Source: Clostridium sp. SCN 57-10 (GTDB taxonomy: Bacteria; Bacillota; Clostridia; Oscillospirales; Butyricicoccaceae). Taken from it: a stretch of 13,621 nt of DNA. The translations under genes were made by a program, and so were the position numbers. The DNA lies in assembly GCA_001725215.1 (NCBI GenBank), contig MEFT01000086.1, forward strand, positions 1 through 13,621. Direction: 5' to 3'. Shown piece after piece: positions 6,836 through 13,621 of the stretch (the stretch's first letter is position 1; every line of letters begins with the position of its first letter). The notes under the pieces were generated by a model. That model ran no database searches. It had not been told where the DNA came from and saw only the letters and a list, made by a program, of their open reading frames with translations.

Positions 6836-7708
6836 TTATGTACGTTCACGCAGGAAAAAACGTGAAAATTCCTCCGGTGACGAAAACTTGTTGTTCTTGC
6901 GGGCGCTTTTTTCAATGTTAAGCGCAGAGGTTAGCAGGTTGATGAGCGCCATCATGGGCGCTACGGTGTTGAGATACAGGCGCGTGGCGCACGGCGCAAG
7001 CAGCACGTGGTCGCCAAAGGGTACGATAGGCGATTTGAGCGAGTCGGTCAGGCAGAGTATGCTTGCATGGCGCTCTTTCGCAAATTCGCACACCTTGGTC
7101 GTCATGAAATAATAGTCGGGCAGTGAAATAGGTACGACAAGCACGCCGCGGTTGAAAAAAGGCAGCGCAGCCTGAACACTGTCAATCTGCTCGGTATTGG
7201 CGATGACAGAGGGCAGCCCGAGCGTAGCAAGGCGCATGGAAAGGAACTCCGCCGCCTGCATTGAAACGCCGCGTCCGCAAAGGATGATATTGTTCGCGTC
7301 GAGTAGCATTTCCACGGCGTGAAATAGATCCTCAATCTTTACGTTCGCATAGAGCAGCGCGGCCTGCTCAAATTCCTCTTTGCAGATTTCGGCCATTACG
7401 TTTGCCTTGTCGCTCAGCTCATAGTGGGGAACGTCGGCAATTGCGTAAAGATTTTGCTTTTGCACCTCAATCTTACTTTGGATAGAGACATATTTACGAA
7501 ACTCATACTTCAGCTCGTTATAGCTTTTATAGCCGAGTGCGGTGCAGACATGTAAAATGGTCATTTCCGAAACCTTGGTCGCGGCGCATAGGTCCTTGAG
7601 GGTCACAAAGCACATGGCATCGGGGTTTTGCAGCATATAGTCGGCCAAAAGGCGCTGTTTTTTCGTGAGGGAGGAGTACTTCTCCTGTATGACTTCGATT
7701 ACGTTCAT
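6836..7708 (-). CDS. RpiR-family transcriptional regulator (HTH plus SIS domain)
   Basis: 290 residues from ATG 7708. The N-terminal RpiR helix-turn-helix domain covers about 1-75, with the recognition region SEMTILHVCTALGYKSYNELK at about 47-67 cut here by its key residues Ser47, Thr50, Gly59, Tyr63 and Leu66. The C-terminal SIS domain (about 125-260, with CGRGVS at 144-149) normally binds a phosphorylated sugar that tunes DNA binding. A TTG at 7720 and an ATG at 7711 are in frame, but GGAG at 7718-7715 gives the best spacing to 7708. It lies directly upstream of oppA on the same strand, and I infer that it controls the opp operon. Repressor or activator action, and the ligand, cannot be told from the sequence. 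Members of this family include MurR, RpiR and HexR; none can be assigned here. Confidence 0.9.
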   Translation of the reverse strand: MNVIEVIQEKYSSLTKKQRLLADYMLQNPDAMCFVTLKDLCAATKVSEMTILHVCTALGYKSYNELKYEFRKYVSIQSKIEVQKQNLYAIADVPHYELSDKANVMAEICKEEFEQAALLYANVKIEDLFHAVEMLLDANNIILCGRGVSMQAAEFLSMRLATLGLPSVIANTEQIDSVQAALPFFNRGVLVVPISLPDYYFMTTKVCEFAKERHASILCLTDSLKSPIVPFGDHVLLAPCATRLYLNTVAPMMALINLLTSALNIEKSARKNNKFSSPEEFSRFFLRERT

Positions 7709-7741
7709 CATGAGCTCCAATCTGCAATTTTTGATAAGGTT

Positions 7742-7750
7742 ATTTTAGCA
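7742..7750 (-). promoter_or_regulatory. Extended -10 promoter of the RpiR-type regulator
   Basis: On the minus strand TGCTAAAAT (TGn plus TAAAAT) stands about 34 bases before the chosen ATG. No good -35 is present, as usual for an extended -10 promoter. Transcription would begin near 7735 and leave a leader of about 27 bases. Confidence 0.5.
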
Positions 7751-7951
7751 CAAAGAAAAGAGAGCAGAAGCAATAAAAACACCCCAAAACGGAAATTTGT
7801 TTATATTGCATATTACTGTTGTTCAATAAGACGGAGAAATGGCAGCCAGGAGGGAATTTTTCGCCTGCCTGCCTGTCTCTCTCTGGTGAGATACAACAGC
7901 GCGGCTTTGTGCATTTCATACAAGGCACCAATAGCCAAACGCACGGTAAAC
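7751..7951. other. AT-rich intergenic stretch between divergent promoters
   Basis: About 200 bases with no credible gene. It contains AT-rich sequence to about 7830 and a pyrimidine-rich stretch with short repeats (GCCTGCCTGCCTG, then TCTCTCTCT) at about 7863-7884. It separates the leftward regulator promoter from the rightward small-gene promoter. Some of it may hold control sites, but I see no strong dyad. Confidence 0.5.
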
Positions 7952-7960
7952 TGCTATACT
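7952..7960 (+). promoter_or_regulatory. Extended -10 promoter of the 29-residue peptide gene
   Basis: TGCTATACT combines the TGn extension with a good -10 box. No matching -35 is seen at 16-18 bases. The start point would be near 7967, about 36 bases before the ATG. The palindrome TGTATACA overlaps the -10/start region (7960-7967) and might be an operator. Confidence 0.5.
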
Positions 7961-8002
7961 GTATACAATAGAAGCCGAAGCGGCAATGGAAGGGGGATAT
8001 GT

Positions 8003-8092
8003 ATGAAAAAGCTGTCAGGACGTGTGCTTGCATATTACGGAATCATTTGTGTGGCGATTGCGTGCATCCTCTGTTCGCCCATGATCGGGTAA
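8003..8092 (+). CDS. Small hydrophobic peptide of 29 residues, unknown function
   Basis: The only plus-strand gene supported here. The product starts MKKLSGR, then has about 18 hydrophobic residues (LAYYGIICVAIACILCS) and ends PMIG. A positively charged start followed by one membrane helix suggests a membrane peptide with the N-terminus inside. It carries two Cys (16 and 24). AAGGGGG lies about seven to twelve bases before the ATG, an extended -10 lies upstream and a strong terminator starts 41 bases after the stop, so it looks like a complete single-gene unit. No family is recognised. It could be a subunit or modulator of a membrane complex, a type I toxin-like peptide, or chance coding inside a small RNA. 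A start ATG at 7999 in another frame is worse placed relative to the ribosome binding site. Confidence 0.5.
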   Translation: MKKLSGRVLAYYGIICVAIACILCSPMIG

Positions 8093-8132
8093 AGCCGCGC
8101 GCCGAGGTTCAATACCGCTGATGTAAAAACAG

Positions 8133-8165
8133 AGCGCCGCCGTGGTATCACGGCGGCGCTTTTTT
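8133..8165 (+). terminator. Strong intrinsic terminator, probably two-way
   Basis: A perfect 12-base-pair GC-rich stem (8133-8144 with 8149-8160) with a 4-base loop GTAT, followed on the plus strand by a run of six T. It ends the transcript of the small peptide gene. On the minus strand the same stem is followed by CTG and then TTTTT, so it can also stop the glutaminase transcript before it enters the regulator region. Confidence 0.85.
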
Positions 8166-8217
8166 GCTAAAAAGCTTGAAGATACTGCGCGCATTGCGTG
8201 TGAGTAGGACGACATCT

Positions 8218-8240
8218 GCGCTCCCCGCTGCGGGGAGCGC
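8218..8240. terminator. Hairpin downstream of glsA, possible 3' end stem
   Basis: A perfect 10-base-pair stem GCGCTCCCCG/CGGGGAGCGC with loop CTG. On the minus strand it lacks a T run, so it is not a classic terminator for glsA. On the plus strand it is followed by GTTATTTT. It may protect the 3' end of the glsA mRNA. The rest of 8166-8302 shows no gene. Confidence 0.4.
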
Positions 8241-8302
8241 GTTATTTTCGTCCCGCGCGAATTGCGCGCAGCCTTTACCTAAACCCCTCCCGCAAAACCG
8301 AC

Positions 8303-9223
8303 TTAAAAAATACTAAGGTCAAGACGGTCGGACAGATATTCCAGCACGCGCACGCCGCCGACGCTGTTGCCCCGCTTGTCAAGCGCCGGCCCGAACACGC
8401 CGATGCCCATAATGCGCGGCACAACGGACAAAATGCCACCGCCCACACCGCTTTTACTTGGCAGACCGACGCGCGTTGCGAACTCGCCGGAATAGTTATA
8501 CATACCGCAGGTGGCCATCAGCGAGCGCGTGATGCGCAGCGCGCGGCGCGAAACCAGCTTTTCACCCGTCTTGGGGTCGCAGCCGTCGTTTGCCAGAATG
8601 GCGGCAAGCTGCGCCGTGTCGCGGCAGGTGGCCATCAGCGAGCAGAGCTTAAAATAGAGATCGAGGTGCGCTTCCACGTCGCCCTCCAAAATACCGCTGT
8701 TTTTCATCATATAGCCGAGCGCGCGGTTTTTATGACCCGTCTCCTTCTCCGAGCGGAAGATGGATTCGGAATAGGCAAGCGTGGGGTTGCCGAGCAGTCT
8801 GCGCGCATAGGAAAGCACACGCTGAAAGCGGTCTTCCTCCGACGTGCCTGGCAGAATGGAGGCAACGGCGATCGCACCCGCGTTGATGAGCGGGTTAAAC
8901 GGCTTGGCCGCGAGCATATCCTCCAGACGGACGATGGAATTAAAGCTGTCGCCCGTCGGCTCCATGCCGACACGCGCAAACACGGCGGGCTCGCCCACCG
9001 TTTCAATGGCGTAAAGCAGCGTAAGCACTTTGCAAACGCTTTGCAGCGAAAAAAGCACGCCGCTGTCGCCCGCCTCAAAGCAGGTTCCGTCGGTCGTGAT
9101 GACGCAGACGCCGAGCAGCTCGGGGTCGGTTTTTTTCAGCTCCGGGATATAAGATGCTACGGTGCCCTCGTGCAGATAGCGGCGACCGTGTGCAAGCGCG
9201 TCGTTCAGCAGTTCCTGATGCAT
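8303..9223 (-). CDS. glsA: Glutaminase A
   Basis: 306 residues, the full length of the serine-dependent glutaminase family that is related in fold to beta-lactamases. It turns L-glutamine into glutamate and ammonia in the cytoplasm. The catalytic Ser62 and Lys65 are in FSLQSVCK. Other conserved positions are Asn114 (FNPLINAGAI), Tyr190 (LDLYFKLCS), Tyr242/Tyr244 (MYNYSGEFA) and the SGVGGG loop at 258-263. GGAGGA is eight to nine bases before the ATG. It lies 82 bases after the nitrilase-family gene and has its own promoter in that gap, so it may be read both alone and with the upstream genes. The bacterial enzymes often serve in acid tolerance or nitrogen supply; which applies here cannot be read. 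Confidence 0.96.
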   Translation of the reverse strand: MHQELLNDALAHGRRYLHEGTVASYIPELKKTDPELLGVCVITTDGTCFEAGDSGVLFSLQSVCKVLTLLYAIETVGEPAVFARVGMEPTGDSFNSIVRLEDMLAAKPFNPLINAGAIAVASILPGTSEEDRFQRVLSYARRLLGNPTLAYSESIFRSEKETGHKNRALGYMMKNSGILEGDVEAHLDLYFKLCSLMATCRDTAQLAAILANDGCDPKTGEKLVSRRALRITRSLMATCGMYNYSGEFATRVGLPSKSGVGGGILSVVPRIMGIGVFGPALDKRGNSVGGVRVLEYLSDRLDLSIF

Positions 9224-9238
9224 AGCCTGTTCCTCCGG

Positions 9239-9251
9239 CAGAATAATTCTG
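9239..9251. promoter_or_regulatory. Inverted repeat at the glsA transcription start
   Basis: CAGAAT-A-ATTCTG, a 13-base dyad with 6-base arms, covers the predicted start point (about 9250) and sits just before the ribosome binding site. The position suits a repressor site, or a small stem at the 5' end of the mRNA. Confidence 0.35.
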
Positions 9252-9256
9252 AAGAC

Positions 9257-9285
9257 AGCATATCACAAACCGCCTTCCGGCGCAA
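9257..9285 (-). promoter_or_regulatory. Promoter of glsA
   Basis: On the minus strand TTGCGC (9285-9280), a 17-base spacer and TATGCT (9262-9257) with the TGA extension just before the -10. The start would be near 9250, giving a leader of about 27 bases. Confidence 0.55.
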
Positions 9286-9305
9286 AGAAAAAATGTGCCG
9301 AGCAA

Positions 9306-10163
9306 TCAATTTTGCTGCTTGCATCCCTCACGCACAAACGGAGGGGCGACACGTGCGTCGAGCAGCGGCGCATAGGCGCGCGTTTTGCGGAAGGTGTTGC
9401 TCATCATCTCGCTGCTGCGGTAGCGGCGCAACGCGTCTAGGTCGAACACCGCAAACAGCAAACCATCGTCGCGCTCGCCCGCCAGAAGAAGCGTATTGTC
9501 AACACATCGCCCGTTTTCGTCCCAGCAGATGGGGGAAAAGGCACATGAGCAACCCGCGTTTTCGCCCGGCGGGTTTGCCATCACAACGCCCGCCATGTTT
9601 TCGTAAGCGCGCGTCGAAAGCGCGCGCACGCGCGGTGCCATCGAGCCGCAGTCGTTGGGCACGAGAATCAGCTCGGCGCCCTGCAGCATCAGCACACGCG
9701 CGCTTTCGGGATATTCGCGGTCATAGCAGATCATCACGCCGAGCTGCACTCCGTCAAAGTCGCACACAAAAAAGCCCTCTCCGCTTTCGAGACAGGCCTC
9801 GTCGGAAAAATCGCAGGTGTGCACCTTGTCATACCGCATAAGCACGCGCCCGTCTCGCCCGATGACAAACGCGGTATTGCGCGGTGCGTGTACGCCGCGC
9901 GTCAGCGCCGTAACGACCGCGCCGACCGATAGTGTGCGCGCCTTTTCGCAGACTCGGCGAAGGTAAGGGTCGTCGTCGCCCAGCGCGAGGCTATGCGCGG
10001 CGAGGGGGGCGTAGCCCGTGAGAAAGCATTCGGGAAAGAGCACGAGGTCTGCGCCCTGCGCGTGCGCCTGTGTCAGCAGCGCGAGCGCACGCTCTGTGTT
10101 ACCCTCAAGATCGCCGACAATTGCGGCGCACTGCGCGACGGCGACGGTAAACCGCGCGCTCAC
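9306..10163 (-). CDS. Nitrilase-family carbon-nitrogen hydrolase
   Basis: 285 residues, usual length for a single-domain member. The catalytic triad is visible: Glu45 in FPECFLTG, Lys113 in YDKVH, and the nucleophile Cys146 in ICYDREYPE. These enzymes hydrolyse amides or carbamoyl groups (omega-amidase, N-carbamoylputrescine amidase and others) in the cytoplasm; the exact substrate is not clear. The start is GTG at 10163, which overlaps the stop of the upstream GNAT gene as GTGA, so it depends on translational coupling. No good ribosome binding site of its own is seen. A polyamine or amino-acid amide role would fit an acetyltransferase partner, but this is inference. If the GNAT frameshift is real, ribosomes would stop early in the +0 frame and expression of this gene would fall. 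Confidence 0.92.
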   Translation of the reverse strand: MSARFTVAVAQCAAIVGDLEGNTERALALLTQAHAQGADLVLFPECFLTGYAPLAAHSLALGDDDPYLRRVCEKARTLSVGAVVTALTRGVHAPRNTAFVIGRDGRVLMRYDKVHTCDFSDEACLESGEGFFVCDFDGVQLGVMICYDREYPESARVLMLQGAELILVPNDCGSMAPRVRALSTRAYENMAGVVMANPPGENAGCSCAFSPICWDENGRCVDNTLLLAGERDDGLLFAVFDLDALRRYRSSEMMSNTFRKTRAYAPLLDARVAPPFVREGCKQQN

Positions 10164-10629
10164 AGCGCGAGCACCGAAACGATTTCTTCACCGCACGTTT
10201 CTCCGTTTTCGCGGAAGCCCACCGATTCGTAAAGCGCCTTGGCCACGGTGTTTTCCGGCTCGTAAGAGAGCCAGCAGAAGCGCGCCGCACCACACGGCGC
10301 ACCGCGCAGATAGTCAAGACATGCCGCAAGCGCCGCGCGCCCGAAGCCGCGCCGCTGATGGGCGGCGTCGATCATAAAGCGCCAGATGCAGTAGTTGCCG
10401 TGTGTAATCTTCGGCTCGTCGGGGTCGCCCGACGAGCCGTAGCCAAGCCGACGGGGGTTTCGTCGTCGTAAATGCCGAAGGGCAGTGCCACCTCGTGGTT
10501 TGCCAGCGCGAGATAGGCCTGCAAAAGGCTTTGGGTGTTGGTGGCCACAAAGTTTTTCTGGTCCTCGCGAACGGAAAGCTTGACGATCTTCCAAATGTTA
10601 TCGTCGTCGATCTTGCGCAGATGTATCAT
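10160..10629 (-). pseudogene. GNAT-family N-acetyltransferase, broken by a frameshift
   Basis: The gene starts at ATG 10629, with AAAGGAG about six bases upstream, and reads MIHLRKIDDDNIWKIVKLSV through to FGIYDDETPVGLA. Near 10438 the frame is lost; the same strand continues in another frame as YGSSGDPDEPKITHGNYC, then WRFMID and the acetyl-CoA-binding QRRGFGRAAL. It ends SVLAL and stops at 10160. Joining the two halves gives a protein of about 157 residues, the normal size for PaiA/BltD-type acetyltransferases that act on small amines such as spermidine. The 470-base span is two short of a multiple of three; loss of four bases in the VG(L/F)AMYG-like segment would explain it. It may be a true decay event or a sequencing error. 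First gene of the unit with the nitrilase gene. Confidence 0.8.
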
Positions 10630-10675
10630 AAAGTGCTCCTTTCGTCTTATGCGCATGGAAATATCTTCATGATCT

Positions 10676-10704
10676 ATGATAAAGGCGCGCGTTGCGGAAG
10701 TCAA
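10676..10704 (-). promoter_or_regulatory. Sigma-A promoter of the GNAT-nitrilase unit
   Basis: On the minus strand TTGACT (10704-10699), exactly 17 bases, then TATCAT (10681-10676). Transcription would start near 10669, about 40 bases before the GNAT ATG. The -35 box begins three bases after the T run of the purL terminator, so one unit ends as the next begins. Confidence 0.75.
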
Positions 10705-10706
10705 CC

Positions 10707-10745
10707 AAAAAGCCACGGGGCTGCCAAAAGCGGCAGCCCCGTGGC
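10707..10745 (-). terminator. Intrinsic terminator of purL
   Basis: A perfect 14-base-pair stem (GCCACGGGGCTGCC at 10712-10725 with its complement at 10732-10745) and 6-base loop. On the minus strand it is followed at once by TTTTT (10711-10707). It lies 17 bases after the purL stop. Confidence 0.92.
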
Positions 10746-10762
10746 GGGAAGTAATGTGGGAA

Positions 10763-13621
10763 TTATTTGAAATACGCCACGCCGCCCTCAAACAGCGGCT
10801 GGAACTTGTTGCCCGCGATGTTTTTGGCGACATTCGCGCCGCGCCGCTCGCAATGCCCCATCTTGCCGAGCACGCGTCCATCGGGGCTGCAGATGCCCTC
10901 GATCGCCGTGACCGACCCGTTGGGGTTTACGCCGCAGTCCATCGAGATATTACCCGCCGCGTCGCAGTATTGTAGCGCGATTTGTCCGTTTTCAAGCAAG
11001 CGGCGCACCGTTTGCTCGTCGGCCATAAAGCGCCCCTCGCCGTGCGAAAACGGGACACTGTGAACGTCGCCCACCTCGCAGTGCGACAGCCACGGAGACT
11101 TGACCGACGCAACACGCGTGTACGCGTAAAGCGACTGATGCCGGCCGACGGCGTTAAACGTCAGCGTCGGGCACGTTTCGTCAAGCTCGCTCACGCGGCC
11201 GAACGGCAGAAGCCCCAGCTTGATGAGCGCCTGGAAACCGTTGCAGATGCCGAGGGCGAGTCCGTCGCGCGTGTAGAGCAGCTCGTGCACCGCGTCGGTC
11301 AGCGCGGGGTTTCGGAAAAACGCCTGAATGAATTTGCCCGAGCCGTCCGGCTCGTCGCCGCCTGAAAAGCCGCCCGGCAGAATAAGCATCTGCGCCTGCG
11401 ACAGCGCGTCGAGCAGCTCGCGCGCGCTTTGCTGGAGCGCGTCGGGCGTCAGGTTGCGCACAAGCACGATTTTGCCCTCGCCGCCCGCAAGACGCACGGC
11501 ACGCAGCGTGTCATACTCGCAGTTGGTGCCCGGGAAGGCGGGGATGACGGCAAGCGGCTTGCCCGCGTGGGCACTTGCGCGGCGCGGCGCGCGCGCGGTA
11601 TAGGACACGGCGTGCGCTTCGCCCGGTGCGGCAAAGCGCGTCGGATAGGTGCTTTCCAGCGTGCCGAGCAGCGCGGCTTTCACGTCGTCAAGCGGAATGC
11701 GCGCGTCGCCCAGCGTCAGCGCGCCGTTATCCGTCGTCATGCCAAGCGGCACGCCGCCGCACGCCTCGGTCAGCTCGGCCAGGATGCCGCCCGCGTTTTT
11801 GTCAAACAGACGGCAGAGGTTAAGGCCGGGCGCAAGCGTGAAGCCGACGTCGTTGCCGACCGCCATTTTGCAGATGCCCTCGACCACGCCGCCCGACGTG
11901 ACCGCCCATGCGCTGAGCACCTTTCCGCTTTCGCACAGCGCGTGGAAGCGCTGCCACAGCGCGCGGGCGGCGCCAAGGTCAGACTGCCCGTCCTCCTGCG
12001 GCACGGGGAAGAAGGCGACGGGGTGCCCCGCGCCCTTGAACTCGGGCGAGAGGATGCCGTCTGCCCCGCGCGCCGACACGGCGAACGAGATGAGCGTCGG
12101 CGGTACGTCGATGTCGCCGAACGTGCCGCTCATCGAGTCTTTGCCGCCGATGGCGGCCGCTTTAAGGGCGAGCTGCGCCGAAAACGCGCCGAGCAGCGCG
12201 GCAAGCGGCTTGCCGATGCGTTCGGGGCGCGCCTTGTCCGGCTTTTCGAAAAACTCCTGAAAGGAGAGGTAAACGTCGTCGGGGTCGCAGCCTGCCGCGA
12301 CCAGCTTTGCCATGCTGACGAGCACCGAGGCCTGCGCGCCGTAATAGGGCGAGCGCGCCATCTCGTCGGGGTCAAAGCCGTATGCCATGACCGACGCGGT
12401 GTTCGTTTCGCGCCCGAGCACAGGCAGCTTGGCCGCCATGACCTGCGCGGGCGTCAGTTGGTTTTTGCCGCCGTGCGGCAGCAGCACGGAGGATGCGCCG
12501 ATCGTGCCGTCAAACCGCGCGCCGAGGCCGCGCCGCAGGCAGCAGGCAAGGCTTGCGCACAGGTCGAGCACGCGCGCGCGCGTGTCGCCGCAGGCACAGG
12601 GTGCGGCTGCGGGCGGTGCGTCGGGCGTCACGTGAACGTCTGTGCTGCGCGGCGCGCCGTTGGTGTCAAGAAAGTCGCGCGACAGGTCGCAGATCGTCTT
12701 GCCGCGCCACGTCATGCGCATACGCCGCTCGGCGGTGACGCGTGCGATGACCGTCGTCTCGAGGTTCTCGCGCGTGGCAAGCGCGCAGAACGCGTCCGCG
12801 TCGCCCGGCGCGACGACGACAGCCATGCGCTCTTGCGATTCGGAGATGGCAAGCTCTGTGCCGTCCAGTCCGTCATATTTTTTGGGCACGCGGTCGAGGT
12901 CGATTTCAAGTCCGTCGGCCAGCTCGCCGACGGCGACCGAAACGCCGCCCGCGCCGAAGTCGTTGCACCGCTTGACCAGAAGCGTTGCCGCGGGGTCGCG
13001 GAACAGCCGCTGCAGCTTGCGCTCCTCGGGCGCGTTGCCCTTCTGCACCTCTGCGCCGCAGGCGGCAAGGCTTTCTTCGCTGTGGCTCTTCGACGAGCCG
13101 GTCGCGCCGCCGCAGCCGTCGCGCCCCGTGCGTCCGCCGAGTAGGATGACAAGGTCGCCCGGCGCGGGTGCCTCGCGGCGCACGTTTTCGGCGGGCGCGG
13201 CACCGATGACGGCGCCCGTTTCAAGCCGCTTTGCCACATAGCCGGGGTGGTAAAGCTCATCGACCAGTCCGGTCGCAAGGCCGATCTGGTTGCCGTAGCT
13301 GCTGTACCCCGCCGCCGCCTTGCGGCAGATGGTGCGCTGCGGCAGCTTGCCGGGCAGCGTGTCGGCAAGCGGGGTGCGCGGGTCGGCCGCGCCGGTCACG
13401 CGCATCGCCTGATAGACATAGGCGCGCCCCGAAAGGGGGTCGCGAATCGCGCCGCCCAGGCAGGTCGCCGCACCGCCGAACGGCTCGATTTCGGTGGGGT
13501 GGTTATGCGTCTCGTTTTTAAACATGAGCAGCCACGGCTCGCGCGCGCCGTCAAACTCGGCGTCGATGCGGATGGAGCAGGCGTTGATTTCCTCGCTCTC
13601 GTCAAGGCGCGGCAGCTCGCC
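10763..13621 (-). CDS. purL: Phosphoribosylformylglycinamidine synthase, single chain (N-terminus beyond window edge)
   Basis: 952 codons are open to the right edge; no start is in the window, and the residues before MFKNETHNHPTE also fit, so about 250-300 N-terminal residues are missing. The enzyme uses ATP and glutamine to turn FGAR into FGAM in purine synthesis. The synthase part shows FKNETHNHPTEIEPFGG, the glycine-rich GGRTGRDGCGGATGSSKSH, CNDFGAGGVS and a second-half GGKDSMSGTF. The C-terminal glutaminase domain (PAFPGTNCEYD onward) has the nucleophile Cys in GICNGFQAL (codon 11245-11243) and the His and Glu in FSHGEGRF. Fusion of synthase and glutaminase in one chain, with this sequence style, matches the long clostridial form rather than the split PurL/PurQ/PurS of Bacillus. 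It is followed by a strong terminator. Confidence 0.96.
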   Translation of the reverse strand, partial: GELPRLDESEEINACSIRIDAEFDGAREPWLLMFKNETHNHPTEIEPFGGAATCLGGAIRDPLSGRAYVYQAMRVTGAADPRTPLADTLPGKLPQRTICRKAAAGYSSYGNQIGLATGLVDELYHPGYVAKRLETGAVIGAAPAENVRREAPAPGDLVILLGGRTGRDGCGGATGSSKSHSEESLAACGAEVQKGNAPEERKLQRLFRDPAATLLVKRCNDFGAGGVSVAVGELADGLEIDLDRVPKKYDGLDGTELAISESQERMAVVVAPGDADAFCALATRENLETTVIARVTAERRMRMTWRGKTICDLSRDFLDTNGAPRSTDVHVTPDAPPAAAPCACGDTRARVLDLCASLACCLRRGLGARFDGTIGASSVLLPHGGKNQLTPAQVMAAKLPVLGRETNTASVMAYGFDPDEMARSPYYGAQASVLVSMAKLVAAGCDPDDVYLSFQEFFEKPDKARPERIGKPLAALLGAFSAQLALKAAAIGGKDSMSGTFGDIDVPPTLISFAVSARGADGILSPEFKGAGHPVAFFPVPQEDGQSDLGAARALWQRFHALCESGKVLSAWAVTSGGVVEGICKMAVGNDVGFTLAPGLNLCRLFDKNAGGILAELTEACGGVPLGMTTDNGALTLGDARIPLDDVKAALLGTLESTYPTRFAAPGEAHAVSYTARAPRRASAHAGKPLAVIPAFPGTNCEYDTLRAVRLAGGEGKIVLVRNLTPDALQQSARELLDALSQAQMLILPGGFSGGDEPDGSGKFIQAFFRNPALTDAVHELLYTRDGLALGICNGFQALIKLGLLPFGRVSELDETCPTLTFNAVGRHQSLYAYTRVASVKSPWLSHCEVGDVHSVPFSHGEGRFMADEQTVRRLLENGQIALQYCDAAGNISMDCGVNPNGSVTAIEGICSPDGRVLGKMGHCERRGANVAKNIAGNKFQPLFEGGVAYFK

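Noticed and set aside
7709..7720. TTG start at 7720 or ATG at 7711 for the RpiR-type gene
   Set aside because: GGAG at 7718-7715 is inside or too close to these starts; it fits ATG 7708 best. The difference is only one to four residues.
8092..8302. Riboswitch or structured RNA downstream of the small gene
   Set aside because: Only simple hairpins are visible; no aptamer-like multi-stem pattern, and no gene downstream on the same strand.
8666..9841. Plus-strand open frame of 391 codons
   Set aside because: Antisense to glsA and the nitrilase-family gene, with biased composition in its second half and no recognisable domain; both antisense genes have intact catalytic residues.
11429..13144. 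Long open frame of 571 codons on the plus strand
   Set aside because: It lies wholly antisense to purL, whose motifs are clear. It is rich in Arg, Ala and His as expected for a shadow frame in GC-rich DNA, and shows no family motif.
1..13621. tRNA, rRNA, CRISPR array, phage or defence genes
   Set aside because: Looked for on both strands; no cloverleaf, repeat-spacer pattern or matching protein motif was found.

Overview
The window looks like a chromosomal piece of a fairly GC-rich member of the Clostridia (Oscillospiraceae-like Firmicutes). The reasons are strong AGGAGG-type ribosome binding sites, sigma-A-type promoters in AT-rich gaps, TTG and GTG starts, an RpiR regulator next to an Opp operon, and a single-chain PurL of the clostridial kind. 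The placement is inferred from style and gene content only. All genes lie on the minus strand except one tiny plus-strand gene. No rRNA, tRNA, CRISPR array, insertion sequence or phage gene was seen.

Read in the direction of transcription (high to low coordinates), the window opens with the 3' part of purL (purine synthesis), which runs off the right edge and ends at a very strong terminator (10707-10745). A new promoter then drives a GNAT acetyltransferase gene broken by a frameshift, followed by an overlapping nitrilase-family amidohydrolase. A glutaminase (glsA) follows from its own promoter. This group ends near a two-way terminator (8133-8165).

The gap at 7721-8302 holds a compact plus-strand gene for a 29-residue hydrophobic peptide, with its own extended -10 promoter, ribosome binding site and terminator. 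It is unrecognised and is the best candidate for something undescribed.

From 7708 leftward comes an RpiR/SIS-domain regulator. After an AT-rich promoter region with several inverted repeats comes a peptide ABC transporter operon in the order oppA, oppB, oppC, oppD, oppF, then a cytoplasmic class C beta-lactamase-like serine hydrolase cut by the left edge. RpiR proteins usually sense phosphosugars, so this set may import and process sugar-linked peptides such as cell-wall fragments; that is inference. OppA would bind the substrate outside, OppB and OppC form the pore, OppD and OppF hydrolyse ATP, and the hydrolase could act on the imported product.

Two genes are damaged. oppC has a well-placed start with an excellent ribosome binding site at 3858, but that frame stops after 37 codons. 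The first membrane segment is missing, and the remaining 245 codons begin at an ATG overlapping the stop. The DNA between reads, on the opposite strand, like the matching loop of an OppC/DppC protein, which suggests a small inversion, a template switch or an assembly error. The GNAT gene has lost frame near 10438.
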